Position numbers and translations under genes: made by a program. Below, one piece after another: positions 18,592-27,088 of a stretch of DNA of 48,211 nt. Position 1 is the stretch's first letter; each line of letters opens with the position of its first letter. Source of the stretch: JANXSD01 sp043758125 (GTDB lineage Bacteria; Bacteroidota; Bacteroidia; AKYH767-A; OLB10); assembly GCA_043758125.1 (NCBI GenBank), contig JAYVOC010000246.1, positions 1-48,211 of the forward strand, given 5' to 3'. The notes under the pieces were generated by a model that worked only from the letters and a program-made list of their open reading frames with translations, was not told where the DNA came from and ran no database searches.

Positions 18592-19518
18592 CTATTGTTT
18601 AAAAAGCACCAAAATATCATCTCCTGCAACAGTACCATTTACCTTATCGCGATTTAGTTGAATATTTACAATCTTTAAAAAACTTATTGGATTTATAAGA
18701 ATTAGTCCCAAGAATTTAAAAGGTGAGAGTTGAATATTATCATCATACAGCTTTTGTGTTAATGATGTGCGAACCCGACTTTTAAAACTTGTACTGCAAA
18801 AATTTATCAATTCCACTTTTAATCCGAGCTCCTTTCCAAGCTGCCTGTAGGATTTTTCATTCAGGCGCAGCATGTGATGCGGTGGATTATTTAAAGGATG
18901 ATACCATAGAGCTTCATACGAGATTGGTGAATATGGAGTGGCGATAATTAATGTACCATTCGGTTTTAATCTATTAGCCATTGCTTTCATGAAAGAAATG
19001 GGATTAGGTATATGTTCAAGACAATGAAAAGCAACAATGAAATCAAAATCTTTTTCTTGATACTCCTGAATTGGCAAACATAATGCGTTCAAACCTTTTT
19101 CTAAACAGGCATCAATACTTTTTTGAGTGGTATCCAAACCGATTGCGTCAACTCCGTTTATGCTCTTAAGTTTTTCCAAAAAACTCCCATCACCACATCC
19201 AACATCAAGAACTCTCACTGGCAAAGTGCTCTCTAAAATCAGTTTTTTTACAATTGCATACTCTGGTCGATCGTGAGTATAGTAATGAGGTTGCGAAGCA
19301 AGTAAAGTATAAAATGCATCATTGCCAGGAATGCAGGGATGTGCGAATTCTAAAGTACAATTATTGCAACGATAAATACTGTAATCACTAGTTACTGTAT
19401 TTTCAGGAAATAGTGTATGCATCAAACTGCTTAAACCATTAATTATTTTATTTCTATCAAGATTATACATCAAGGTAGAATTTACTTTGCAAACAAGACA
19501 TTTAACTTCCGAATTCAT
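18592..19518 (-). CDS. Class I SAM-dependent methyltransferase with N-terminal zinc-ribbon-like segment
   Basis: A 308-residue protein. Cys7, Cys10, Cys51 and Cys54 form two CxxC pairs typical of a zinc ribbon seen in sugar C- and O-methyltransferases. The SAM-binding motif VRVLDVGCGDGSFLEKL lies near 105-121, followed by an acidic residue (IGLDTT), AFHCLEHIPNPISF and a PNGTLIIATP strand. It probably methylates a sugar or a glycan end. It is the last gene of the exporter-linked glycan locus, 133 bases downstream of the neighbouring gene, with its own promoter-like box. Confidence 0.87.
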   Translation of the reverse strand: MNSEVKCLVCKVNSTLMYNLDRNKIINGLSSLMHTLFPENTVTSDYSIYRCNNCTLEFAHPCIPGNDAFYTLLASQPHYYTHDRPEYAIVKKLILESTLPVRVLDVGCGDGSFLEKLKSINGVDAIGLDTTQKSIDACLEKGLNALCLPIQEYQEKDFDFIVAFHCLEHIPNPISFMKAMANRLKPNGTLIIATPYSPISYEALWYHPLNNPPHHMLRLNEKSYRQLGKELGLKVELINFCSTSFKSRVRTSLTQKLYDDNIQLSPFKFLGLILINPISFLKIVNIQLNRDKVNGTVAGDDILVLFKQ

Positions 19519-19584
19519 TGCGCTTTAAATAGGTATTGAATATTTACAATAAGATTAATTTCTGCCAAATATTATAATGTAAAC

Positions 19585-19592
19585 CAAAGATA
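19585..19592 (-). promoter_or_regulatory. Candidate -7 promoter box (TATCTTTG) upstream of the 18592-19518 methyltransferase
   Basis: On the minus strand the bases read TATCTTTG, matching TAnnTTTG, 66 bases before the ATG at 19518. A TTTG lies further upstream (complement of 19621-19624), but the 28-base spacing is longer than the usual 19-21, so the pair is not convincing. Confidence 0.3.
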
Positions 19593-19651
19593 ATACTTTA
19601 TTATGTGAAGAGAATTTATGCAAATGATAAGTCATTATTTCTAAATTTCAA

Positions 19652-20479
19652 TCATTCTCCTCTTAGTTTCCGGGGAAGGAAATATTTTAAGATCAGTAAT
19701 AAACGTTTGTTAGGATAACGATGAACAAAAAAACAAGAAGGAAAAATATCATATTCAGGGGGATGTTTTCCCTTTGAAATATTAAAAACATTACCAATTG
19801 TTCTGAATTGAGTTGGATCAAGCTGAAAAGTCATTCCTGCTTTTAAGGCTAGCAATGATAAAATAGATTGATCATGCCTGTTTACCTGAAAATCGGGTAA
19901 ATTAGGTTGCCCAAGTTTATTATCATCATCAGTTATAAATCGATCAGTACAAGCAAATTTAAGAACTGTTTTGCTGAAGTCTCTTGCTGATTTACAATTC
20001 TGATAAAATTGGATATTTGCATGAACCATAGGTGCCTCGTAATAAGCCAGTTCATCACAATTTAACGCAATAAAAATGTCCCGTTTTGTGTATTTTGATT
20101 GAGGTCCTTCGTTTGTAAATAACACAACCGGATTATCCTTACTTACAAGGTTAAGAATATGTTGCAAACTTCTTCTGATAATTGTTCCAGCATCAACATA
20201 TAAGAGCAAATCATCTTCATTCAATTGAGAAAGTACTTCGTTAATATAATATGGTTTCCATAACCAATATCCTCCACCAACTTTTTCATCCAGAATATCT
20301 TTGTGCTGCTTATAAAATTCAGTTTTTTCAAGTTGTTTTCTTGTCTTCAATATACAGGAATCCACTCCAAATAATTTCGCAGTGAATGCTAACAATAACT
20401 GTGAAAGCCTATAATTGGGAGTTGCGTATGAAAGTAAAACAACTTTCGACTTAATTTTTTTTTGGTCTTTTTCAGGCAT
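19652..20479 (-). CDS. Putative glycosyltransferase of unassigned family
   Basis: A 275-residue soluble protein. The first strand (KVVLLSYATPNY) leads to GGGYWLWKPYYI (68-79), a motif of bacterial and eukaryotic GT-A-like proteins that precedes the metal-binding region. LLLYVDAGTI (91-100) supplies the Asp of a DxD-like site, and the later NRHDQSILSLLALKAGM resembles the HxDQ(S/D) acceptor motif of GT8/GT32-type enzymes. I therefore read it as a GT-A glycosyltransferase, but I cannot place it in a named family. It starts 1 base after the stop of the 20481 gene, so the two are coupled. Confidence 0.68.
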   Translation of the reverse strand: MPEKDQKKIKSKVVLLSYATPNYRLSQLLLAFTAKLFGVDSCILKTRKQLEKTEFYKQHKDILDEKVGGGYWLWKPYYINEVLSQLNEDDLLLYVDAGTIIRRSLQHILNLVSKDNPVVLFTNEGPQSKYTKRDIFIALNCDELAYYEAPMVHANIQFYQNCKSARDFSKTVLKFACTDRFITDDDNKLGQPNLPDFQVNRHDQSILSLLALKAGMTFQLDPTQFRTIGNVFNISKGKHPPEYDIFPSCFFVHRYPNKRLLLILKYFLPRKLRGE

Positions 20480-20480
20480 C

Positions 20481-21317
20481 TTATTTCGTTTTAAGTCGTC
20501 TGAAAGTTGCCTTTACAAAACCAATTCCTTTTCTCATTGATAATGGCAAACCGATGTATAGTCTTCGTGAAATTTCTTCAACAATCGTTTCTATTCTTTT
20601 TCCTTTTACAATAAACTCAATGTTTTCCTTTTTACACAATCTTATTGCTTCTCTCATTACAACACTTTTTGTAAGTGCGCCACATAAATAAACTATTGGC
20701 CCATGCACATAATTTTTCCACCGATCTCCTTGAATACAAAGAGATCGATAATTTTTATTTGCGAAACGTTTTGATGCTTCCAACTCAAATTGCCAAGGTG
20801 ATTCTCCGTCTACTAAAAGCTCTGAAAGGATATTTTTATTCCATATTCCAATTTGTAAATTTACAAGATACTCTGAAGCTCTATTTATTTCGCCGTACCC
20901 TGGCGCTTCAGGAAGAATTTCATAATTCCAAATTGATTTATATTTGTAAGGAAAGCAAGCTAGCATCATAAAAGATGCATTATTATTTTGCAAACAACTA
21001 TAAGCATTCTTTACCCATACAGTATTAACTGCTTTATAAATAAAATAATCCTCAAGAATTATCATTACATACTTCTCGGAAATCTGATCTAAAATAATTT
21101 TAAGCTCATCTGACCAATTGCTACTCTTATTGCTATTGATCGAACTTACATTTTGTTCATCAGTTTTTAAAAAGTTGGTGCCTAAATAAATTTTATAGGG
21201 ACAATCGATCCAGAACTTCCTTAAAAAAGAAAAAAATGGCGGCCACAGATTACTATTCTTATCACATGATAAAACCAAAATCGCCAATTGATCATTTTGA
21301 GAATTCAAATCACCCAT
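20481..21317 (-). CDS. Uncharacterised glycan-locus protein, GT-A-like
   Basis: A 278-residue soluble protein. It opens with LAILVLSCDKNSNLWPPFFSFL (11-32), like the first strand and loop of a nucleotide-sugar transferase. YVMIILEDYFIY (83-94) sits where a DxD motif would be, but only one Glu-Asp pair is seen. LQIGIWNKNILSELL and SPWQFELEASKR in the middle look like an acceptor-side motif. The C-terminus is basic (RRLYIGLPLSMRKGIGFV), possibly membrane-associated. It lies between GT genes with 1-base and 4-base gaps, so a role in the same glycan is likely. A glycosyltransferase is the best guess, not an established call. Confidence 0.6.
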   Translation of the reverse strand: MGDLNSQNDQLAILVLSCDKNSNLWPPFFSFLRKFWIDCPYKIYLGTNFLKTDEQNVSSINSNKSSNWSDELKIILDQISEKYVMIILEDYFIYKAVNTVWVKNAYSCLQNNNASFMMLACFPYKYKSIWNYEILPEAPGYGEINRASEYLVNLQIGIWNKNILSELLVDGESPWQFELEASKRFANKNYRSLCIQGDRWKNYVHGPIVYLCGALTKSVVMREAIRLCKKENIEFIVKGKRIETIVEEISRRLYIGLPLSMRKGIGFVKATFRRLKTK

Positions 21318-21321
21318 ATTC

Positions 21322-22368
21322 TTATTTATTAAACTGAGTTATTCGAGATATAAAAAATGATTTTGAAAAATAAAAGATAACCGACTTTAAATATTTCGGT
21401 ACTGCAACATTGAAATAATTATGATTTACTAATGTTCCTAGGTTGCATCCATTTCTGAGAAAATGGCCACAGAACCCAAACCACTTTTTATGAAGCATAT
21501 CATTTAAAGTAGTTTGATCATAGAATTTGCTTCTCGAATTCGCTTCAGAAATTTTTCTAAACCAAAGCAAAACATTAGTAGCATAAAACTCATCAAAGGT
21601 GTAATCGAGTTTCAATATTGAATAATGCAATTGATACTCTTCATTAGTTGCGACAATGCCCAATTTTTCAATTTGCATTTGCTGACATTTAAGCATCAAA
21701 TCAAGTTGTACTTCATTGTGTTGGTAAGATATTTGTCCTGAATGTGTGCGATACTTCAATAACACTTCCGGGATATTTGCAAATTTAAGATACTGCGAAG
21801 CACGAATCCACAATTCATAGTCTTCGGCGTGTTTGAATTCTGAGTTAAAAAAAAGGTTGTTATTTATAAATTTCATTCTTCGAAATGCGATTGTGGGATG
21901 CGCGATTGTTGAATTGAAAAGCATTTGTGTTCTTATTTCATTATGCGTTAAACCCATTTCGAAAATCTTATTTGAATCCAGTCCAATAAAATAAGAACCA
22001 ACAACATCAATATCCGCATTTTTTTTAAAGAAATTAACTTGTTTCTCAATTCTCTTCAGAAAGGAAATATCATCAGCATCCATCCGAACAATATATTCTG
22101 TCCGTGCTTCCTTCATCCCTTCGTTCAGTGAAAAAATTAACCCTTTATTATAGTCATGCCGAATACATCTTATCCGTTTATCCTGAAAAGACTGAATAAT
22201 AAACGGAGAACTATCAGTAGATCCATCATCGATAATTAAAAATTCAAAATCACTGAATGTTTGATTTAAAATACTTTCAATGGCTTCCTTCAAATGCTTT
22301 TCAGCATTATAAACTGGCATAACAACAGAAACTAGGGGATGCAAAATCATTTTTACAAAGTTATCCAA
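21322..22368 (-). CDS. Family 2 glycosyltransferase
   Basis: A 348-residue GT-A enzyme. LVSVVMPVYNAEKHL begins the fold, LIIDDGSTDSS (44-54) binds nucleotide, VRMDADD (94-100) holds the metal-binding Asp pair, and KHAEDYELWIRAS lies near 178-190. The remaining 150 residues form a helical tail. The start overlaps the end of the fucosyltransferase gene by 16 bases; a Met at residue 7 would cut this overlap to just above the stop. It transfers one sugar, identity unknown, in the exporter-linked glycan locus. Confidence 0.9.
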   Translation of the reverse strand: MDNFVKMILHPLVSVVMPVYNAEKHLKEAIESILNQTFSDFEFLIIDDGSTDSSPFIIQSFQDKRIRCIRHDYNKGLIFSLNEGMKEARTEYIVRMDADDISFLKRIEKQVNFFKKNADIDVVGSYFIGLDSNKIFEMGLTHNEIRTQMLFNSTIAHPTIAFRRMKFINNNLFFNSEFKHAEDYELWIRASQYLKFANIPEVLLKYRTHSGQISYQHNEVQLDLMLKCQQMQIEKLGIVATNEEYQLHYSILKLDYTFDEFYATNVLLWFRKISEANSRSKFYDQTTLNDMLHKKWFGFCGHFLRNGCNLGTLVNHNYFNVAVPKYLKSVIFYFSKSFFISRITQFNK

Positions 22369-23222
22369 GTTGGAGGAAATAAGTCGGATATATCTTTTGA
22401 TTCATCTACAAACCAACGTTTAGGTGCGATTACAATTTTATCTGGATTAGGGTTTAACCATGCTGACCACCAACTAAAAGAACTATTGGCAATTATATTA
22501 TGTTTACATTTTTGTAAGAGATAAAAATCAAGCATTGTATCGGTACTTGTTCCACTAGCATTTATTCCAATTCCATGCTCATGAATGAATGCATCAGTAG
22601 CTTTATGGTCATCAGAAAAAATATAAATTTTATCAATTTTGGTCTTCGACTTTAATAATTTTATAGCGGACAAATAATATTCATCGGGCACAATGCCATG
22701 AATAGCGCTAATTAATGGATTAGAAAGATAATCACCTTTACGCAAATGAATAGATACTGAATTGCAATTACAAATCTTATTTAACAATGGAAAATCTTTG
22801 AATTTATCTTCATTTATCCATTGAAATTCTTTCATGATAATTGCAGCAATCAAAGAGAAATATTTTTCACTTTGCCAATACCCATCTAAAATTAATGGCT
22901 GCTTTTGCTTAAAGAATTCGGAATCGAATTGGAAATATTTTTCCTTATACACTGAAGGATGATTTTCGTTGAAGCGATTTTTGTTCAGCAAGAGATCACT
23001 AAAATAATACTTTGAAGATTTATAGAATTTATAAATATCGAAAACGGAAATTTCCTTCGCCGAAATATTAAAATTATTTAAATCGAAAATTCTATTCTTG
23101 CTTTGCTTGTAAAACTGTGTTTCCAGGCGAAGTGTACATCTGTTCTTTTCTGCTAATGCACGAGCAGCAGCATATTGAAACATTTGGTTTCCTAAGCCTC
23201 CAGATAACTTCGCAATAATCAT
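22353..23222 (-). CDS. Alpha-1,2-fucosyltransferase-type enzyme (GT11 family)
   Basis: A 289-residue protein with the three GT11 signatures: N-terminal KLSGGLGNQMFQYAAARALA (5-24), SIHLRKGDYLSNP (157-169; the His-x-Arg-x-Gly-Asp that binds GDP), and NSSFSWWSAWLNPNPDK (about 246-262), preceded by IYIFSDDHKA. GT11 enzymes transfer L-fucose from GDP-fucose to galactose or a related sugar. GDP-fucose synthesis genes (gmd, fcl) are not in this window. The gene starts 2 bases after the stop of the upstream methyltransferase. The family call is firm; the linkage is inferred from the family. Confidence 0.93.
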   Translation of the reverse strand: MIIAKLSGGLGNQMFQYAAARALAEKNRCTLRLETQFYKQSKNRIFDLNNFNISAKEISVFDIYKFYKSSKYYFSDLLLNKNRFNENHPSVYKEKYFQFDSEFFKQKQPLILDGYWQSEKYFSLIAAIIMKEFQWINEDKFKDFPLLNKICNCNSVSIHLRKGDYLSNPLISAIHGIVPDEYYLSAIKLLKSKTKIDKIYIFSDDHKATDAFIHEHGIGINASGTSTDTMLDFYLLQKCKHNIIANSSFSWWSAWLNPNPDKIVIAPKRWFVDESKDISDLFPPTWITL

Positions 23223-23224
23223 CG

Positions 23225-23914
23225 TTAGTTTTTAATGGCAATTACGTGCCAACCAAAACACATCAGCTCTGATGATTGATTATCAATAGCTGCATAATTC
23301 TGAAACATTTTTTGTACAATTTTTAGAGCCCACGATTCAATACGAGATGGTTCAGGCAAATTATAATTAATAGCAATATGCCTTGACCTTCCCACCTCTT
23401 GCATAATAGAAGAAAAATAATTTCCGTTTGGAGTAAGTCGCTCAATTTTGAATCCTAATAATGGAAGATGGTGTTCGTAGTAAAACCGAGAGAATCCTGT
23501 ACTGAAATGGTAGGGAGCAAAATGCGTCATGCTGCAGAACGGAGCAGTAAGAATTAATTTCCCTCCTGGCTTTAAAATTCTAGAAAATTCACTCAAGGCC
23601 TTTAATGGATCCGGAATATGTTCAAATACTTCGGTACATAATATTGCATCGTAAGTAGCATCAGCAAGTGGTATTGTAGTAATATCAGAAACAATATCCA
23701 GCTTACCATAATCCCACGAATTCATTTGCAACCCTGTATCTTTTCCCTTAGGGTCATACGCAGCAAAATCCTGTGACGTATACTTTAAATGACCACAAAA
23801 TCGACGATATTGTTGTTCGCCAGCACCGGCATCCAAAAGAGAACTACTAGAAAGTAGTTTCTTTAATTCTTCCTCAACCCAATCAATACGGGTTTGTTCA
23901 TTTATAGAATTCAT
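23225..23914 (-). CDS. Class I SAM-dependent methyltransferase
   Basis: A 229-residue single-domain methyltransferase. Motif I is SLLDAGAGEQQYRRF (about 25-39). ILCTEVFEHIPDP (about 91-103) and LKPGGKLILTAPF complete the methyltransferase-11 pattern. A later segment, MTHFAPYHFSTGFSRFYYEHHL, is typical of glycan-locus methyltransferases. No zinc-binding Cys pairs are present, unlike two of its neighbours. It probably methylates a sugar of the exported glycan or its lipid-linked precursor. It sits 2 bases upstream of the fucosyltransferase gene. Confidence 0.87.
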   Translation of the reverse strand: MNSINEQTRIDWVEEELKKLLSSSSLLDAGAGEQQYRRFCGHLKYTSQDFAAYDPKGKDTGLQMNSWDYGKLDIVSDITTIPLADATYDAILCTEVFEHIPDPLKALSEFSRILKPGGKLILTAPFCSMTHFAPYHFSTGFSRFYYEHHLPLLGFKIERLTPNGNYFSSIMQEVGRSRHIAINYNLPEPSRIESWALKIVQKMFQNYAAIDNQSSELMCFGWHVIAIKN

Positions 23915-23966
23915 ATTTACAACAACAATATTTCCATTTTAAATTAATGCTAATAATAATTCAATA

Positions 23967-23986
23967 TCTTATTTTGAGAAATAAGA
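23967..23986. repeat. Perfect 8-bp inverted repeat between two glycan genes
   Basis: TCTTATTT and AAATAAGA are separated by TGAG in the 91-base gap between the GT4 gene (24006) and the methyltransferase gene (23914). There is no T tract, so it is not a standard terminator. It could be an RNA hairpin that tunes expression within the operon, or chance in AT-rich DNA. Confidence 0.35.
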
Positions 23987-24005
23987 ATCGACCATTAATA
24001 AGACT

Positions 24006-25268
24006 TCAATCAATATAATTCTTTTTTTTCTTTGAGTACTTTTTTAAGATATCCCAAAATTGAAGTGCGATGCGCTCTGGTGAATGATTTACCCTAATCG
24101 CATTAGCGCCGTTTTCAGCAATTTGCGAATAATATTCTGTCTTACTAATTAAACTTAACAAGTACATTTTTAACTCTTCAATATTTTTATAAAGCAGATA
24201 ATCGTGTCCCTCTATTGCTTCTATATTTTCGAAAGCCATTTCAGTACCAATACCTAATAATCCACTAGCCATTGCATGCAAAACTTTACCTTTTGTTCCA
24301 GTACCAACAGTTATTGGAAAAATTTGCGCCTGCATTGATATCAATGCTTCATGAAAATCAGTAACCCATTTAATTGTCTTAACTTGATAACCTACTTCTT
24401 CGAGTTCACCATTAATATCTTCGAATCCCGATCCGATAAAATCAAGTTCGTAATAATCTCTAAACTCGCCAGCATTTGCAACAAGCATTTTAATTACTTG
24501 ATCTAATCCATTACGTAAATAAATACTATCAGCTTGACCTGAAATCAATAATTTCTTTTTGTTGTTTAAAGGAAAAGGTGCTGCTTTTTTGTTCGCCAAT
24601 TCATTATGTGGATGCGGAACATAATAAGCAAGATTAGTTTTGGAAATTTCATTAAAAAAATTTGCATCTGTTTTACCAACCATGTGTACAGGTACATCAT
24701 TAGCTGCGATTCTTTTTTCTAAATATAAATATTTTTCGTAGCCCCTTTTTATTTGTGACAACTCTTGATCTCCCATTGCTAAGTTTTTATCAAGACATCT
24801 CTTATAATGCAGGGAAGCACTATCCATTCCTGACATTACAATAGGTAATGATTTTAAAGGTTCAATCCACCGAAATAGCCAATTAGGATATAACCATATC
24901 ATGTCATATTTATCTTGAAGAATCTGAGAAATTATTTTTTGTGGTGGCAAAAAAAGTTCAAGTAATCCTGGTAGTTTTTTGATTTCACTTCTTTCCAGAT
25001 ATCGCCTTATGAATTTTTTGAATTTATCAAAAACTGAAAATGATTTGTTATTGATTTTATAAACAGCATTTAAATTTAATTGATCAAAAGATAATTGAAG
25101 GCTATCTTCTGTAACATCATGCTGCTCATAATAAAACAAATCCACGCTAAAATCTGCAGGTCGGAATTTAAGTAATTGAAAGGGTAATGAATTTGGTGCT
25201 TTATGATTATCAGATAGAGGAGGAAACGCTGAGATAAAAGCGACTTTATATTTTGAGTCCAGTTCCAT
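24006..25268 (-). CDS. Glycosyltransferase, GT4-like (GT-B fold)
   Basis: A 420-residue protein. The N-terminal KVAFISAFPPLSDNHKAPNS is the glycine-poor first loop of a GT-B enzyme. The C-terminal lobe has KKLLISGQADSIYLRNGLDQ, LDFIGSGFEDI, and VGTGTKGKVLHAMASGLLGIG followed by IEAIEGHDYLLY. This K-x-x-x-A-M-A-x-G-x-P/L region and the following His-Asp pattern are characteristic of GT4 donor sites, although the classical E-x7-E is not clear. It starts 5 bases after the FkbM gene stop. It is predicted to add one sugar on the cytoplasmic face; specificity is unknown. Confidence 0.83.
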   Translation of the reverse strand: MELDSKYKVAFISAFPPLSDNHKAPNSLPFQLLKFRPADFSVDLFYYEQHDVTEDSLQLSFDQLNLNAVYKINNKSFSVFDKFKKFIRRYLERSEIKKLPGLLELFLPPQKIISQILQDKYDMIWLYPNWLFRWIEPLKSLPIVMSGMDSASLHYKRCLDKNLAMGDQELSQIKRGYEKYLYLEKRIAANDVPVHMVGKTDANFFNEISKTNLAYYVPHPHNELANKKAAPFPLNNKKKLLISGQADSIYLRNGLDQVIKMLVANAGEFRDYYELDFIGSGFEDINGELEEVGYQVKTIKWVTDFHEALISMQAQIFPITVGTGTKGKVLHAMASGLLGIGTEMAFENIEAIEGHDYLLYKNIEELKMYLLSLISKTEYYSQIAENGANAIRVNHSPERIALQFWDILKKYSKKKKNYID

Positions 25269-25273
25269 TTTTA

Positions 25274-26206
25274 TTATTGTCTGAATGCATAAATCATTCC
25301 TGTTCCGTTACTGTATGGAAGTAAAGACAGCGCAGAAAAACCTACTTTACCAAGAGGTTCAATTAAACTATCGGGGCCCTTTTCATGCCATTCCATCATG
25401 ATCCATTCAACCTTGCTGATCATTGGTAATTCAACTAATCGGTGAATGATTCCATACTCAGCACCTTCACAATCTATTTTCATTCCGATCGGCAAATCAG
25501 TTTCTTTGAATATTTCATTATTTAAAATATCAATGGAACGAATTAATATTTCTTGTTCAGTAACATTCACTTTCTCTGTGAGACGATCAGGGATACCGCT
25601 AATTCCAACACTGCCTTTCCAATCGTAATTATATTTCAGTTTTAGTTTTTCATCCTTCTCTCCTACACCAAAATTATGGGTTGTTATTTTTGTATTAATA
25701 TTAGGATTTAAGGAAAGATTTTTTAATGCCTGATCGTATGTAGGCTTGAAGGGTTCAAAGCCATGTATTGCGATAACATTAGGCCTTGTTGCAAAAAATA
25801 AAGAGGAGAAACAAACATTCATTCCAATATCGGCAATGACATGAGGCTTTTGATAAAAATAATTGTATACTCCTTCAATATGAATTTCAAACAAAATAAA
25901 TAAATCTTCTTCTGTTTGAACGTGATGATTTATGCCTTTTATTTGAACATGTAATTCTTTACCATTCCATAAAAATTTTGCATCATGAGTTTCTTTTAAT
26001 TTTTTTGCGTATCCATAACCGTTAATCAAAAAGTCGGGATTATAATCTGCTGGAATTTCACATCCTAATAGGACAAAATTAATTGAACCAGCTCCTGGTA
26101 TTTTCACTATTTCAGAATACGGAATTCCTTTTTGATATAAAGTCCGAGTCAGTTGATCAGCAACGGAAACCTTGAGGCGATTAATAACACGATTGAGAAC
26201 TCGCAT
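25274..26206 (-). CDS. FkbM family methyltransferase
   Basis: A 310-residue protein. PHVIADIGMNVCFSSLFFA (about 120-138) is the SAM-binding motif I of the FkbM group, followed by VIAIHGFEPFKPTYDQALKN and, near 243, IGMKIDCEGAEYGII, the hallmark K-I-D-x-E-G-x-E of FkbM enzymes. These proteins O-methylate hydroxyl groups on sugars or polyketides. An N-terminal region of about 110 residues precedes the catalytic core. The gene lies between two other transferase genes, with gaps of 5 and 24 bases. Confidence 0.92.
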   Translation of the reverse strand: MRVLNRVINRLKVSVADQLTRTLYQKGIPYSEIVKIPGAGSINFVLLGCEIPADYNPDFLINGYGYAKKLKETHDAKFLWNGKELHVQIKGINHHVQTEEDLFILFEIHIEGVYNYFYQKPHVIADIGMNVCFSSLFFATRPNVIAIHGFEPFKPTYDQALKNLSLNPNINTKITTHNFGVGEKDEKLKLKYNYDWKGSVGISGIPDRLTEKVNVTEQEILIRSIDILNNEIFKETDLPIGMKIDCEGAEYGIIHRLVELPMISKVEWIMMEWHEKGPDSLIEPLGKVGFSALSLLPYSNGTGMIYAFRQ

Positions 26207-26230
26207 GAATTATTGATATTTTAATCCCAA

Positions 26231-27088
26231 TTAATGAGAATTTTTCTTGTCCAGCTTTTTAATAATGTACAGAGAATCAATTTCTGTTAAAGATACGCTA
26301 TTTACTGCTTTATTTTTACTTGAAGAACTTACTAATAATCGACCTGCTTTTCTTAATAAATTATTGACGAACCCTGAAGGTATATCGTTGACAATTTCAA
26401 GAAATTTTTTCTCACTCATTTCGTTATTTGATTTTGTGAGAAAATGATTGCTTTTTCTATCACTTATCAATTTACTTCCAGTTAACTCTGCAATTTTTTT
26501 TAGTGCATTTACAGAATAAAATGAAATATGCTGGCCATGATAAGGAGCTATATAATCCCAATCATCAGCTTTAGTAATGTTGGAAGGTTTAATAATTGTT
26601 GTGAAATATATTGAGTCAGCATATTTAAATAATGTACGCACATCTTCGAGTGGATTTACCAGATGTTCAAAAACCTCGAAACTTGTTACCAAGCTAAATT
26701 TTTTTTGGTCCGGAAAATCTACAATATCAAAACATCGTGCATAAAGATTTTTGCTGTAAGCATCTGAACGAATAAAGTTGTAGCCTATATCTCTCATTCG
26801 TCTAACAAAAATACCGCTACCTCCTCCGTAATCAAGAACCGGAGAATCGGCATTAGGAAAACAATGATCAATTAATCTTGCAACAATAGCACTATTGTTC
26901 AATGGTCGAGCAACTGACCATACATCATAAATACTTACCGCATCTTGATATGCTTCTTGCAACCAGTAAGGTTCTTCTGTTTGAATAAAATCGCAACTCG
27001 AACAAAAGAAATAAGAGACATCATGTCTTTCAAGAACATTAGCCTTAAAGATTAATTCTGATGAAGATCCGCAAATTTTACAAATCAT
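26231..27088 (-). CDS. Class I SAM-dependent methyltransferase with zinc-ribbon motif
   Basis: A 285-residue protein. Cys3, Cys6, Cys29 and Cys32 form two CxxC pairs. Motif I is VLDYGGGSGIFVRRM (about 83-97), and SLVTSFEVFEHLVNPLEDV matches the post-II region. HGQHISFYSVNALKKIAE is typical of the methyltransf_23 glycan group. It overlaps the end of the Wzt-like gene by 11 bases, so the two are translated together. That suggests a methyl-capping role recognised by the exporter, as in E. coli O8/O9a, but this is inference. Confidence 0.87.
   Translation of the reverse strand: MICKICGSSSELIFKANVLERHDVSYFFCSSCDFIQTEEPYWLQEAYQDAVSIYDVWSVARPLNNSAIVARLIDHCFPNADSPVLDYGGGSGIFVRRMRDIGYNFIRSDAYSKNLYARCFDIVDFPDQKKFSLVTSFEVFEHLVNPLEDVRTLFKYADSIYFTTIIKPSNITKADDWDYIAPYHGQHISFYSVNALKKIAELTGSKLISDRKSNHFLTKSNNEMSEKKFLEIVNDIPSGFVNNLLRKAGRLLVSSSSKNKAVNSVSLTEIDSLYIIKKLDKKNSH

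Noticed and set aside
19625..19645. AAATGATAAGTCATTATTT inverted repeat downstream of the 19652 gene
   Set aside because: Only five bases pair (AATGA with TCATT) and no T tract follows; this is expected by chance in AT-rich DNA.
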